Part shown: one piece after another, positions 15,919 to 23,772 of the stretch
Layout: each line of letters opens with the position of its first letter
How positions within the stretch are numbered: the stretch's first letter is position 1
Source of the DNA: Haloarcula sp. CBA1127
Lineage (GTDB): Archaea; Halobacteriota; Halobacteria; Halobacteriales; Haloarculaceae
Direction: 5' to 3'
Assembly (NCBI RefSeq): GCF_001485575.1
Contig: NZ_BCNB01000009.1
Span: forward strand, 1 to 64,000
Length of the DNA stretch: 64,000 bases
Notes under the pieces: model-generated
Database searches by the model: none
Seen by the model: the letters and a program-made list of their open reading frames with translations, nothing else
Told to the model about the DNA's origin: nothing
Program-made: the position numbers and the translations under genes

Positions 15919-16682
15919 TGAGACCACCGTGCAAGTGTTGACTGCTCGCGAGCAGTATCCACGGGACAGAGAAACCGCCACTTGTAGCGCTCACGAATCG
16001 GCTTGTTCTCGCGGTTGCTTGCCTGCCCTGGTTCACGGTAGCCCGTACAGGTCCAGCCCTTGTCCTGCAGCGCTCGAACCATCGCGCCGTCGTAGTCCGA
16101 GCGCACCCACGTCAACAAGAAGCGAGTGTTACGGTCGTCAGCCTGCAAGAATCGCTCCTGTGAGCGGGCTAGCGCCGCCGACGCGAGGTTTGGCATCCGA
16201 ACGCCCATGCAGATACGCGCGGCCTCGACGAGCGAGTCCCCAGAAATCACCTCACTGTCAACGACTGGTGTGTCCGTCGACGGAAGCACCCGCCGGGCGG
16301 TCGCTCGAATCTCTGCTGGAAGACTGTCGATCTCGACGGGCTCGGGACAGAGCTGGCCGTCGACGCCGTACCGGATTCGCTTCTTCGATATGAGCGGGTA
16401 GCGGTACGTGATAGCCCCGACTAGCGAGTCCTGAAAGTACAGCCCATGATGAGCGAGATTGACCGACGGCAGTGACCCCATGTAGGAGTGGTGCGCCTCG
16501 TACACGGCGGCCGCTGTTTCTCTGTCGATTGGCTCCACGCCGACATGATCGGCAAATCGAATCCCGAGAGGTGCCGTGAACGGGTCGCCGTTGGCGTGAA
16601 TCGGACAGGAACACTCCCCTGTGTCCGCTGGCGGGCGATGCTGGAACGACTGTGTTCGCGTCGATGCTGAGTGTGTGGACAT
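15915..16682 (-). CDS. Mom-like GNAT-fold protein, candidate base-modification enzyme (255 aa)
   Basis: The segment HHSYMGSLPSVNLAHHGLYF, then LVGAITYRYPL, then RICMGVRMPNLASAALARSQ and the C-terminal GAMVRALQDKGWTCTG...ERYKWRF resembles the Mom family. In phage Mu, Mom adds a carbamoylmethyl group to adenine and shields DNA from restriction. Family fit is judged by eye from the HHxxMGxxPS opening and the N/C-terminal acyltransferase-like layout, so it is tentative. The N-terminal region holds CSCPIH. Together with ArdC (24564-25523) it would give antirestriction. Start at 16682 is fixed by the hairpin leader. Confidence 0.5.
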   Translation of the reverse strand: MSTHSASTRTQSFQHRPPADTGECSCPIHANGDPFTAPLGIRFADHVGVEPIDRETAAAVYEAHHSYMGSLPSVNLAHHGLYFQDSLVGAITYRYPLISKKRIRYGVDGQLCPEPVEIDSLPAEIRATARRVLPSTDTPVVDSEVISGDSLVEAARICMGVRMPNLASAALARSQERFLQADDRNTRFLLTWVRSDYDGAMVRALQDKGWTCTGYREPGQASNRENKPIRERYKWRFLCPVDTAREQSTLARWSQ

Positions 16683-16701
16683 CCTCTCACCCGCCAGAGG
16701 A
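16682..16701 (-). promoter_or_regulatory. hairpin leader copy before Mom-like gene
   Basis: On the minus strand, ATTTTCTGT, TCCTCT, loop GGCGGGTG, AGAGGA, with the last A being the first base of the ATG. Confidence 0.75.
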
Positions 16702-16720
16702 ACAGAAAATCGCTATCGAG

Positions 16721-17185
16721 TTACCACGGGGTGATGACAATGCCTGCGTCGGGACCTTCGATATACACTGGTTCGCACCCTCGGTAGAAGATCGTGAACC
16801 GCTCAGGCTGATACGCAGGATGCTTCGCAAGCGTTGCGATTGCACGGCTCACGTCGGCTGGCGGGAACTGTGGCTCGCCCGACCGGAGTGCAAGGCGGCC
16901 AGACTGGAGTGGCCCCCACGACTGGAACTGGTAGTCAGCTGGGGGTGTGAACGTTTCTCGGGCTGTTGCCACAAGACACTCAGCACCGTCGACAACCTGT
17001 GCGGCTATCGGATACCGGGCAGACTCCGGACGCACGGTGATAGCCCCATCGAGCGCGGGGACCACTTCATCTTGCCAAACAAACGGCGAGGGAGACTTGA
17101 CGACTGGAATTGGTTGCTCGTCGACGGGCAATTCGCTGCTGTTCGTGGCTGATCCATCACGGGCTTTGGAGGTGGGTTCTGTCAT
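16721..17185 (-). CDS. hypothetical protein, paralogue of 17221-17901 (154 aa)
   Basis: The C-terminal about 110 residues (VVDGAECLVATARETFTPPA, WGPLQSGRLALRSGEPQF, FTIFYRGCEPVYIEGPDAGI) match those of the next upstream gene closely, while the N-termini differ. The start at 17185 (MTEPTSK) follows the hairpin. No known domain is recognised. Two diverged tandem copies suggest the family is under diversifying use, for example recognising different partners. Confidence 0.6.
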   Translation of the reverse strand: MTEPTSKARDGSATNSSELPVDEQPIPVVKSPSPFVWQDEVVPALDGAITVRPESARYPIAAQVVDGAECLVATARETFTPPADYQFQSWGPLQSGRLALRSGEPQFPPADVSRAIATLAKHPAYQPERFTIFYRGCEPVYIEGPDAGIVITPW

Positions 17186-17204
17186 CCTCTCAGCCACCAG
17201 AGGA
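17185..17204 (-). promoter_or_regulatory. hairpin leader copy
   Basis: On the minus strand, ATTTTCTGT, TCCTCT, loop GGTGGCTG, AGAGGA, running into the ATG at 17185. Confidence 0.75.
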
Positions 17205-17220
17205 ACAGAAAATCGCCGTC

Positions 17221-17901
17221 TCAGTCGAGGCCGGGGAGTCGTTCAGCAATGATGATGCCGCCCCTTGGTCCCTCCAAGTACAGTGCTGTGTGCCCCCGGA
17301 AGTAGATGGTGTAGCGGTCTGGAACGTACTGGTGGCCGGGTGAAAGCGTCGCGATGGCCTTCGACAAGATCCGCGCCGAGAACAGTGGGTCGCCGTGGTG
17401 GTTCGACAGGCGGCCAGATTGGAGTGGGTCCCAGCTGTCGAACTCGTGGTCCGCTGGTGGCGTCAGTGTTGTCCGGGCCGTTGCGATCAGGTAGTCAGCC
17501 CCGTCGACAACTTTGGCGGCGGTGTTCGTTACATCTGGAATGAATTCCACATTCCCTCCAAAGTCGGTCATCGGCTCGTTGTCCCAACGCAATGCTTCTG
17601 GATGGCCGGCGACCGGCACCGGCGGGCCTCGGAAGCCCTCGCTTCGGATGTGGGATTTTGCTTTGCTCTCGCAACCGAATGTCTCCCCACAGGTGCACTC
17701 GAACGATTCGTCGTTGCGATAGTAGCCGTCAGTATCCTGTGAGCGGACGATTTCACCGTCGTCGTCCATGTAGATGGTGTCGACATACCCCCACGAGTAT
17801 GACGCCTCGATCTCGTGTTCTTGATCTGGCTTGCTGAAGTCGAACCCGGCTTGCTGGTCTGGCTGTCTGTCCTGCGTCTGAGTCGGATCAGTTGCAGTCA
17901 T
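17221..17901 (-). CDS. hypothetical protein with CxC...C finger and shared C-terminal domain (226 aa)
   Basis: The N-terminal half has FECTCGETFGCESKAKSHI, a possible zinc finger (C, C, C, H). The C-terminal half is the paralogous domain shared with 16721-17185 (VVDGADYLIATARTTLTPPA, DPLQSGRLSNHHGDPLF, YTIYFRGHTALYLEGPRGGI). The gene is the first after the TAACCAACA palindrome at 17946, which lies 45-85 bases upstream of its ATG, so this is likely the start of the 17901-16721 (and perhaps longer) transcript. Function unknown. Confidence 0.6.
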   Translation of the reverse strand: MTATDPTQTQDRQPDQQAGFDFSKPDQEHEIEASYSWGYVDTIYMDDDGEIVRSQDTDGYYRNDESFECTCGETFGCESKAKSHIRSEGFRGPPVPVAGHPEALRWDNEPMTDFGGNVEFIPDVTNTAAKVVDGADYLIATARTTLTPPADHEFDSWDPLQSGRLSNHHGDPLFSARILSKAIATLSPGHQYVPDRYTIYFRGHTALYLEGPRGGIIIAERLPGLD

Positions 17902-17920
17902 CCTCTCACCCGACAGAGGA
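17901..17920 (-). promoter_or_regulatory. hairpin leader copy
   Basis: On the minus strand, ATTTTCTGT, TCCTCT, loop GTCGGGTG, AGAGGA, running into the ATG at 17901. Confidence 0.75.
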
Positions 17921-17945
17921 ACAGAAAATCGACCGATATAGCGTA

Positions 17946-17986
17946 TTAACCAACAGAAGCGATGATACTAACTGGCTGTTGGTTAA
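17946..17986. promoter_or_regulatory. TAACCAACA interrupted palindrome, copy 2
   Basis: TTAACCAACAG (17946-17956) and CTGTTGGTTAA (17976-17986) are perfect 11-bp arms with a 19-bp AT-rich spacer. It is upstream of the 17901 gene and behind the end of orc1/cdc6. It is probably an operator overlapping the promoter. Confidence 0.65.
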
Positions 17987-18084
17987 GTGTTGTGAATACG
18001 GCCTCTTTGTTCATCCAACTGGCTGAAACAACCGGTCAGTGAGCGTGCTTATTGAGGATACCCAAGAGGTTCAGCCACAGTCGC

Positions 18085-19314
18085 TCACGGTGCTGTCTCT
18101 CTATAGATTTGCTTGATAATCTCCGGGGGTTTATTGAGCGTGTGCTCGTTAAATTGTCCTTTGCTCCCTTGGTGTTGGTTCCGTGACTCGGTGATTTCAA
18201 GAAATGACAGTTCCTCCAAAAGTTGTCTCACACGCTCATGGGTGACTGGATCGACAGCGTGCTCATTGCAGAGTTTTTTGTATGCATCTAATACCTGCGA
18301 GGTCCGGAACCACCCTTCATCAGAATTACTAATTGTAAGCGCTGCGAGTGCTCCGATAACATGCTGGGAATGGGCTGGCAAGCCCGTAATAAGGTCGCGA
18401 AGCCGTTCAGCTTCAGCCATCTCGCGTACTTTTGGAACATCTTCTTCTGAGATAGTATCATAACCGTTTCGTATGGCGTATTTGCCGAGTGAAAACAACA
18501 GTTCAATACCCTTTCGGGCGTCGCCATGTTCTTTCGCAGCGAGAGCTGCCACCCGGGGGATGACTCCCTCCTCAATCACCCCTTCGTGGAAGGCGTCTGA
18601 TCGGTTCCTAAGAATCTCCCGTAATTGGTTGGCATCGTATGGGTCAAACACGTACTCTCGATGGCCGAACGAACTTTTTGTCCGCTCGTTCATCTGATTC
18701 CGGTAGTCAATCTTGTTCGAGATTGCCACGATACTAATGGGTATATCTATTGAACCATTTTCTCGAGCCCGAGAAAGAATCATCAGTGGGGAATCATCGC
18801 GAAGTCTGTCGACTTCGTCGAGCGTAATGGCAACACCATCGTAGTGCTGGTTAAGGATCGACCATAGCCGCTCATAGTATTCATCAGTCGAAATACCGCG
18901 GGACGGGAATTTGACGCCGCTTTCAGGAGGGTTGATGCGACGGCCAATATTGCGCGGGACTCGGGCAGGACCGTCAGTTTGTGAACAGTTTATATAGGCA
19001 GTTCCAACACTGACACCACGACGGTCAGCCTCTGCTTCGACTCTGCCCATTACATGTTTAGCGACAAGCGACTTTCCTGTTCCCGTTTTTCCGAAGATCA
19101 GCACCGAACTGGCCGGTTCACCAACAACAAGAGCCCCAATCTCGTGAGCTACCTGTTCAATTTGTTCGTCACGGCCTATAATGCGGTCGGCGTCAGGGAC
19201 GTGATCCGTGTCGACGAGGTCTCGGTTCTTGAAAATCTCGTTCCGATGCTCCACGACAGGAGCGTCGAAAAGGGGGTCGCCCCCTTGGTCCCCTGCATCT
19301 GGCATATCTCGCAT
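18085..19314 (-). CDS. orc: Orc1/Cdc6-family replication initiator (409 aa)
   Basis: This is an AAA+ initiator that binds origin repeats and recruits the MCM helicase. Walker A is GKTGTGKS (about residues 75-82), Walker B is ITLDEVDRL (about 167-175), and the sensor region VAISNKIDYR follows. The C-terminal winged helix covers about residues 310-400 (VRQLLEELSFLEI). Length is normal for the family. Its start lies next to the iteron cluster at 19340-19895, the usual arrangement for a haloarchaeal plasmid origin. It has no hairpin leader, unlike its neighbours. Confidence 0.92.
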   Translation of the reverse strand: MRDMPDAGDQGGDPLFDAPVVEHRNEIFKNRDLVDTDHVPDADRIIGRDEQIEQVAHEIGALVVGEPASSVLIFGKTGTGKSLVAKHVMGRVEAEADRRGVSVGTAYINCSQTDGPARVPRNIGRRINPPESGVKFPSRGISTDEYYERLWSILNQHYDGVAITLDEVDRLRDDSPLMILSRARENGSIDIPISIVAISNKIDYRNQMNERTKSSFGHREYVFDPYDANQLREILRNRSDAFHEGVIEEGVIPRVAALAAKEHGDARKGIELLFSLGKYAIRNGYDTISEEDVPKVREMAEAERLRDLITGLPAHSQHVIGALAALTISNSDEGWFRTSQVLDAYKKLCNEHAVDPVTHERVRQLLEELSFLEITESRNQHQGSKGQFNEHTLNKPPEIIKQIYRETAP

Positions 19315-19339
19315 ATCTTATTGATGGCACAAAAACCTA

Positions 19340-19895
19340 TGGACCTAGTTTGGAGTGAAGATGGTAGTTTTAGCTCCTCATCACTAATTCTATTGGATAT
19401 TCAATTGACTCCAAATCTATCGGAACACACTGGATTTGGAGTGTACTGGGTGGTTGTATCATATGCCATCAAAATGCAGTCAAAAGGTCCTCAGATTCTG
19501 CTGTTGATGAGACATCTCTGTGGAAGATTGGATAAGAGTCGATACTGGGTGTCCATATCTGAAGTCTATTCTAGGAGTTGGGTAAGAAGCGGTCAACACA
19601 CACACCGGATTTGGAGTCCAGAAACGCGAGAGGCTGGGGACAAGCTCTCGAAGTATGTTTACGGATGTGGCTGGACTCCAAATCTGGTGTCTCCTTCTAG
19701 TCTAGTCTAACTAGAATTTGAAAGGAAAGGAAAGATGAGACAGCACAGTAAGTACAGCTTCCGTAAGCGCGGGACTCAAGCACACTCATATTGAGATATC
19801 TCGACTCCAAATCTGGTGTGTGTGTAAAATCCCCCATTAGGGGTCTGCTCGTGATTTCCTCCCAGGTATAGACTCCAAACTTGGTGTGTCTGCCG
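19340..19895. other. replication origin with iterons
   Basis: A repeat with core ACTCCAAATCTGGTGTGT occurs in both orientations: about 19408-19418 (partial), 19424-19442 (inverted), 19597-19620 (inverted), 19673-19692, 19803-19824 and 19871-19892. A weaker half is at 19345-19358. Such clusters beside orc1/cdc6 act as initiator-binding sites around an AT-rich unwinding region, here probably 19320-19420. The inverted pair at 19408-19442 faces the initiator gene. No protein-coding gene is called in this stretch. Confidence 0.75.
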
Positions 19896-19982
19896 CTAAA
19901 CTTGACGTTTAATTCTTGGGCTGTATTGACCGAAAGCTCTGTCACAATCTCGTGAATAAGACAGCCGTATTCGCAACGACCG

Positions 19983-20645
19983 TTAAGACGATGACCACCG
20001 TTTCAGGTCGCTCTGGACGTTGGTCTGTCCACGGAACGACAGCCAGTCAGCCATTGGAACGCTCACCGCTTCGCCCTCGCGAGCCACGTAATTATTCAGA
20101 TATCGGTGGTCATCGTCGCTGTAGCTGCCGTCCTTGTTTGGCTCGCTGTCGGGCGAGACGTAGATGATGCTAAACGCCGGCAAGCCAAACGCTCGAGTTT
20201 GCGAGATTTGTAGCACCATCGCGTCACCGGGCCCGTGGCAGTCAATGAGGTCCCCACGATGCAGTTGCTCCCCGAGCGGCGTTCGAGTGGCTTCCGACCG
20301 GGAAAGTCGCTGTCCGTCGCGATGGGAGTTCCACGGCTCAAGGAGATCTAGCTCTTGATCTGGGCAGATCCGTGCTGTGGAATCGTCGATCAGCTCCACG
20401 ACGTACGGGTTTTGCTGGCCGAAGTGGTACTTGTAATCCGGAGACCGCCGGGCTCGCTCGATGTGGGTCTCTACTGCTTCGGCTGCCATCTCCCGGGTTG
20501 GGAACAGTCCTTGCCAAGAACAGTGGTTGTCCGAACAAACAGCCAGAAAGCCAGTCTCTGTCATCCGGATCACCTCTCGGTCCAGTGGCGCGTCGACGTG
20601 GATATCCGCATCTCGGTCGATATCGCAGGTTTGCGTGCTATCCAT
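19983..20645 (-). CDS. hypothetical protein (220 aa)
   Basis: I set the start at the ATG at 20645 (MDSTQTCDIDRDADIHV), which overlaps the end of the upstream gene by 8 bases. The N-terminal part has a short CSDNHCSWQGLF segment, possibly one half of a zinc knuckle. The rest is mixed alpha/beta (AMVLQISQTRAFGLPAFSII). Family not recognised. It is translationally coupled to 20638-21483 and lies next to the origin. Confidence 0.6.
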   Translation of the reverse strand: MDSTQTCDIDRDADIHVDAPLDREVIRMTETGFLAVCSDNHCSWQGLFPTREMAAEAVETHIERARRSPDYKYHFGQQNPYVVELIDDSTARICPDQELDLLEPWNSHRDGQRLSRSEATRTPLGEQLHRGDLIDCHGPGDAMVLQISQTRAFGLPAFSIIYVSPDSEPNKDGSYSDDDHRYLNNYVAREGEAVSVPMADWLSFRGQTNVQSDLKRWSSS

Positions 20646-21483
20646 CCTGTTCTCCCTCCCCGCCGTCGGTCGCGAGACTTGTTTGTCTCGTGGCAAGGAA
20701 CCGCTCAGGGACGTTCTCGAATGCATCCAGCCCTGCCTGCTCAGTCCCCTCGACGTCGACGCCACTGTGGCCTGTTTGCCACGTAGCAGAGTCGCGCTCG
20801 AAGCCGCCGTCAAAGGCCGAGAGTTCTGATCGTCGGGCTGGAGCCGCTGCTGCCGAGAGTTCTTCGACGCGGTCTGAAAGCCAGCCCATCTGGTCGAACA
20901 TCCCGTCGAAGTCCCGCTCCTGGAAGGGGAAGCGAACTGTCGCTTTCGGGGGAAGAGCAGTGTAGGTCTCTCGCCCAGTCCGAATCGCAGTTGGTCGGCC
21001 GTCGAAGATGTCGCGCTCACGCAGCGCGTCGACGTAGTCGCTGCCGGCCAGAACGACCAACTCCCGGCAGGGGGACTCCTGCTGATCGGCAGCGTATGGC
21101 CGCCGGAGCCAATCGCCCAGCGATGAGTGGACACGGAGCGCCCACTGATCTAGTCGGCTCTCAACTCGGTCCCCTGACGGAAGCCGGTAATGTGGCTCTC
21201 CCTCGATGGGTTCGCCGCGCAGGTCCTCAATGGTCGTATCGTACGGGGCGACCGTCTGCCGGGGCATCAAGATCCCGTGTTCTGCAGAGAGAACCGCCCA
21301 AGTGTTCGCTCGTCGGTCAGCAGTTCGAGCCCACTGGACAGCTGCCTCGGCATACGATCGTTTGACCGAGAAGTACGAGGATGTATAGAGATCGCGAGCT
21401 GCAACTGGCTGGTCGGTTTTCGCGTCGCCGCATCCGATGAGTACGAAGCGGCCACGAGTCCGCTCAGTCTGTGTGGTCGTCAT
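20638..21483 (-). CDS. DUF6884-like protein with PIP-like tail (281 aa)
   Basis: The N-terminal domain (FVLIGCGDAKTDQPVAARDL, YTSSYFSVKRSYAEA, AVLSAEHGILMP) matches the DUF6884-type fold, whose role is unknown. The C-terminal 90 residues are disordered-looking and hold EQAGLDAFEN and RQTSLATD. The first is close to the PCNA-interacting box QxxLxxF found at the end of clamp-binding proteins. The same QxxLDAFE appears in the methylase-like protein at 6920, and a plasmid PCNA gene is present. The start at 21483 is set by the hairpin leader. Confidence 0.6.
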   Translation of the reverse strand: MTTTQTERTRGRFVLIGCGDAKTDQPVAARDLYTSSYFSVKRSYAEAAVQWARTADRRANTWAVLSAEHGILMPRQTVAPYDTTIEDLRGEPIEGEPHYRLPSGDRVESRLDQWALRVHSSLGDWLRRPYAADQQESPCRELVVLAGSDYVDALRERDIFDGRPTAIRTGRETYTALPPKATVRFPFQERDFDGMFDQMGWLSDRVEELSAAAAPARRSELSAFDGGFERDSATWQTGHSGVDVEGTEQAGLDAFENVPERFLATRQTSLATDGGEGEQDG

Positions 21484-21489
21484 CTGTAT

Positions 21490-21510
21490 CTCCCTCAACC
21501 AGAAAGGGAG
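21490..21510 (-). promoter_or_regulatory. hairpin leader copy, CTCCCT/AGGGAG stem
   Basis: On the minus strand, GTTTTGTGA, CTCCCT, loop TTCTGGTTG, AGGGAG, then the ATG at 21483. The stem bases differ from the TCCTCT type but pairing is kept. Confidence 0.75.
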
Positions 21511-21530
21511 TCACAAAACTACAGTCAGAG

Positions 21531-21782
21531 TCAGTAGTTGTGGCCGTCTGGCAACGCTTCGGACAGGTGTTTCTCTGGATGGTGAACAGGTGCGTCAACT
21601 GACTCAGGTATAATTTTGCTTGGATCCAAAATTGCACGGTAGTTCTTCCGGTCTGGTGTCGCGTCGCGTCCGCATCCCGAACACTCTATCGTACCGTCGT
21701 TTCCGTAGTCTCGTGCCTTCGTGCAACCGCAATTCGGACAACTGTACTGTGGTGCCGTCTCCTGTGACGGTTTCGCGCTCAT
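21531..21782 (-). CDS. zinc-ribbon protein (83 aa)
   Basis: Two CxxC pairs, CPNCGCTKARDYG then CSGCGRDATP, form a classical zinc ribbon at residues about 15-39. A short proline-rich tail follows. Such small ribbons usually serve as nucleic-acid- or protein-binding adapters. The start is fixed at 21782 by the hairpin leader. Partner unknown. Confidence 0.7.
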   Translation of the reverse strand: MSAKPSQETAPQYSCPNCGCTKARDYGNDGTIECSGCGRDATPDRKNYRAILDPSKIIPESVDAPVHHPEKHLSEALPDGHNY

Positions 21783-21789
21783 AACTGGA

Positions 21790-21811
21790 ACTCCCTCACC
21801 CCACCAGGAGT
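21790..21811 (-). promoter_or_regulatory. hairpin leader copy, ACTCC/GGAGT stem
   Basis: On the minus strand, GTTTTGTG, ACTCC, a loop with TGGTGGGGTGA, then GGAGT and the ATG at 21782. Confidence 0.7.
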
Positions 21812-21842
21812 CACAAAACTCTCTGAGACGACACGTTCGGCT

Positions 21843-22784
21843 CTAGCCGTGAACTTCACTGGGAGTGAGTCCTGCCCGGTACTCTACTCTGTCTCGCTCG
21901 TGTTGGCTCCGGTACGCGAGCGTCTGTCCGTTCTCATACTCGACGACAATCGCATCCTCAAGACCATTTACAGTTGCTCTCGAACCGTCAGCAGCCCAGA
22001 CGGGGTCCATCGGTTCCGCTGTTAGCGCGCTCCGGTCTGTCTCCACGGTCGGCCACACACCCCGCGATTTCCAGTATGACCGGATGTGCCGCAAGCTCTG
22101 TTGAACCGTCTCCCGTATCGAGAGGTGGTCCGCACTCGCGTAGCCGTGTGGCGAAAAATACTCGCCGTGAAGCGCCGCCAGATGAATCCCGTTCCAGTCG
22201 ACGCCAACGATATCGGCTGGCTCCTCCCCAGTCACACGCGGCTGTGTTAGCTCCTCGATCACCGGATACTGCTTTGTCGGACTTGCCCCCAGCAGATGCA
22301 CGCGCCGCCCTCGCCAGTCCACAATATCCGTGTACTCGTCGGCGGTCTGGTCGGAGTAGCCCATCGGGTAGCCCAAGATCATATCCTCGTCGATCACGTC
22401 GATTGTGTCGCGGCACTTCGGGACGATGATAACCTCTGTCCCCGGAAACTTCCGTTTCAGCTCCCGTGCGGCTTGGTTATACCGTCGCGCTTCCTGCCGG
22501 TCGTATGCGTCGCCAAGCATCCCGACCGATGGCTCGTACTGCTCGAAGCGCTCAATGTACCGGTCCAAATCTGGATTCCGAAAGTCGTTGTCTAGAATCT
22601 CAATCGGGACGTCGACGTTCCGCAGTTTGGATTGATACGAGTAGTCCTCGCGAACGCCGACGGCGAATCCAAGCCGGTAAGCATCGATTACGAAGGGCTC
22701 GCGATGGAGGAACCCGATGTACTCAGCCTGCTGTGCATCGCCGACAGCCGCCGCTGACCAAGAGTGTCGCGCCTCAGAAGACAT
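21843..22784 (-). CDS. DUF6610-like protein (313 aa)
   Basis: Segments such as PSVGMLGDAYDRQEARRYNQ, VIIVPKCRDTIDVIDEDMIL, GRRVHLLGASPTKQYPVIEE and DIVGVDWNGIHLAALHGEYF fit the haloarchaeal DUF6610 family. That family has a TIM-barrel-like look, reminiscent of tRNA-guanine transglycosylase relatives. No catalytic role is known. The ATG at 22784 lies after a hairpin leader whose stem (GCGCC/GGCGC) differs completely from other copies. It is divergent from the HNH/membrane gene at 22885. Confidence 0.65.
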   Translation of the reverse strand: MSSEARHSWSAAAVGDAQQAEYIGFLHREPFVIDAYRLGFAVGVREDYSYQSKLRNVDVPIEILDNDFRNPDLDRYIERFEQYEPSVGMLGDAYDRQEARRYNQAARELKRKFPGTEVIIVPKCRDTIDVIDEDMILGYPMGYSDQTADEYTDIVDWRGRRVHLLGASPTKQYPVIEELTQPRVTGEEPADIVGVDWNGIHLAALHGEYFSPHGYASADHLSIRETVQQSLRHIRSYWKSRGVWPTVETDRSALTAEPMDPVWAADGSRATVNGLEDAIVVEYENGQTLAYRSQHERDRVEYRAGLTPSEVHG

Positions 22785-22810
22785 GGAAAACACCGAGCGC
22801 ACCGACCGGC

Positions 22811-22829
22811 GCGCCCAGCTGGCAGGCGC
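22811..22829 (-). promoter_or_regulatory. hairpin leader copy, GCGCC/GGCGC stem
   Basis: On the minus strand, GTTTTGTGCC, GCGCC, loop TGCCAGCTG, GGCGC. The box, spacing and loop length are kept while both arms differ from other copies. The ATG is about 27 bases downstream. Confidence 0.65.
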
Positions 22830-22848
22830 GGCACAAAACGACCCCGCT

Positions 22849-22857
22849 CCTTAAATA
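22849..22857 (+). promoter_or_regulatory. TATA-like promoter box
   Basis: TCCTTAAATAC lies 28-36 bases before the ATG at 22885, the spacing expected for a leaderless haloarchaeal transcript. Confidence 0.5.
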
Positions 22858-22884
22858 CGGAGACGAGCGGAAGTGTCTATCAGA

Positions 22885-23772
22885 ATGAAGGAAGGTATCG
22901 AATCGCAGTACGACGACCCTGACAGCTACCGGGGCGAGTACCCACCAGACTGGGCGTACCGGATCGTCTTCCGGAAGCAGTTGGACAACAACACTTGCAC
23001 CAACTGCGGGACGCGGTTCCCTGCGGAGGATTTGGAAGTTGTGCGACGAATCCCCGCCGAGAGCGGCGGGACAAACGAGACCACGAACCTCCTGACAGTG
23101 TGCTCGTTCTGCGAAGAAGATATCACACAGACGGGACGCCTGAACCTGCCAGAGTCAGCGAACCAAGAGCCAGCAAGCAGTCCCGAAACGGACTCCCACA
23201 GAGTGCTTGCGTTGCAGAGCGAAGTCCCGATCACCGAGGAAGTCGAGGGCGAAACGGAGGGCAACGGGCAGTCTCGCAATGCCTCTCGTTCGGAGTCTAG
23301 CCACATCCAGACACAGTCGAGAAGTCCTCTTGCAGTCAAGACGACGGCCGAGGAAAGCGGCGAGCAGTCCGTCCAGGACGACACTGCCGGCGGGCGTGTT
23401 GAATGGAGACGGCTATTCGTCGCATCCATAGGGGGAACAGCGATGTTTCTGATATATCTCTGTGCGATTGCTGTCGCCACTTCCTTGCCCCCGCTTGTGA
23501 GTGATGTAGCGTTCTATGGCCTCCCGCTGGCCGGGCTCGTGACTGGTGTCCGATGGCGGCTGTCGACAGCTGTTGCATCCGTTTACATGATTTTGATGTA
23601 CGCTGGAATCTGGCAGTTCTTCTCGGCGGAGCCGTTCATCTCGGTACTGGCGTGGATTCCCGTGGTTGCGCCACTGGCTGGGGTTGCCTACGGAGTCGTA
23701 GCCGAGCGTACTGAGCTCTCGCTGCGGAACCTTCCCTCAGATCCGCGATTGATGGTCCAGCGCTTCCGTTGA
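22885..23772 (+). CDS. HNH-like zinc domain plus three membrane helices (295 aa)
   Basis: The N-terminal part (TCTNCGTRF, then VVRRIPAESGGTNETTNLLT, then VCSFCEED) has the two CxxC pairs and the loop of an HNH-type zinc fold, but the catalytic HH/N pattern is incomplete. A long acidic linker leads to about four C-terminal transmembrane helices (residues 178-270). A membrane-anchored HNH-like protein is unusual. It may sense or tether DNA rather than cut it. The ATG at 22885 fits the TATA box better than the upstream GTG at 22873. It overlaps the convergent gene 23737-24489 at its 3' end by 36 bases. Confidence 0.6.
   Translation: MKEGIESQYDDPDSYRGEYPPDWAYRIVFRKQLDNNTCTNCGTRFPAEDLEVVRRIPAESGGTNETTNLLTVCSFCEEDITQTGRLNLPESANQEPASSPETDSHRVLALQSEVPITEEVEGETEGNGQSRNASRSESSHIQTQSRSPLAVKTTAEESGEQSVQDDTAGGRVEWRRLFVASIGGTAMFLIYLCAIAVATSLPPLVSDVAFYGLPLAGLVTGVRWRLSTAVASVYMILMYAGIWQFFSAEPFISVLAWIPVVAPLAGVAYGVVAERTELSLRNLPSDPRLMVQRFR

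Noticed and set aside
19697-19945. Open frame of 82 codons inside the iteron region (minus strand)
   Set aside because: It spans several origin repeats, its peptide reflects the repeats (TKFGV..., TPDLES...), and no start signal or homologous pattern is visible.
20991-21365. Large antisense open frames across the minus block (also 24702-25307, 36150-36923 and 42911-43711)
   Set aside because: These are frames antisense to well-supported genes, common in GC-rich haloarchaeal DNA, with no motifs of their own.
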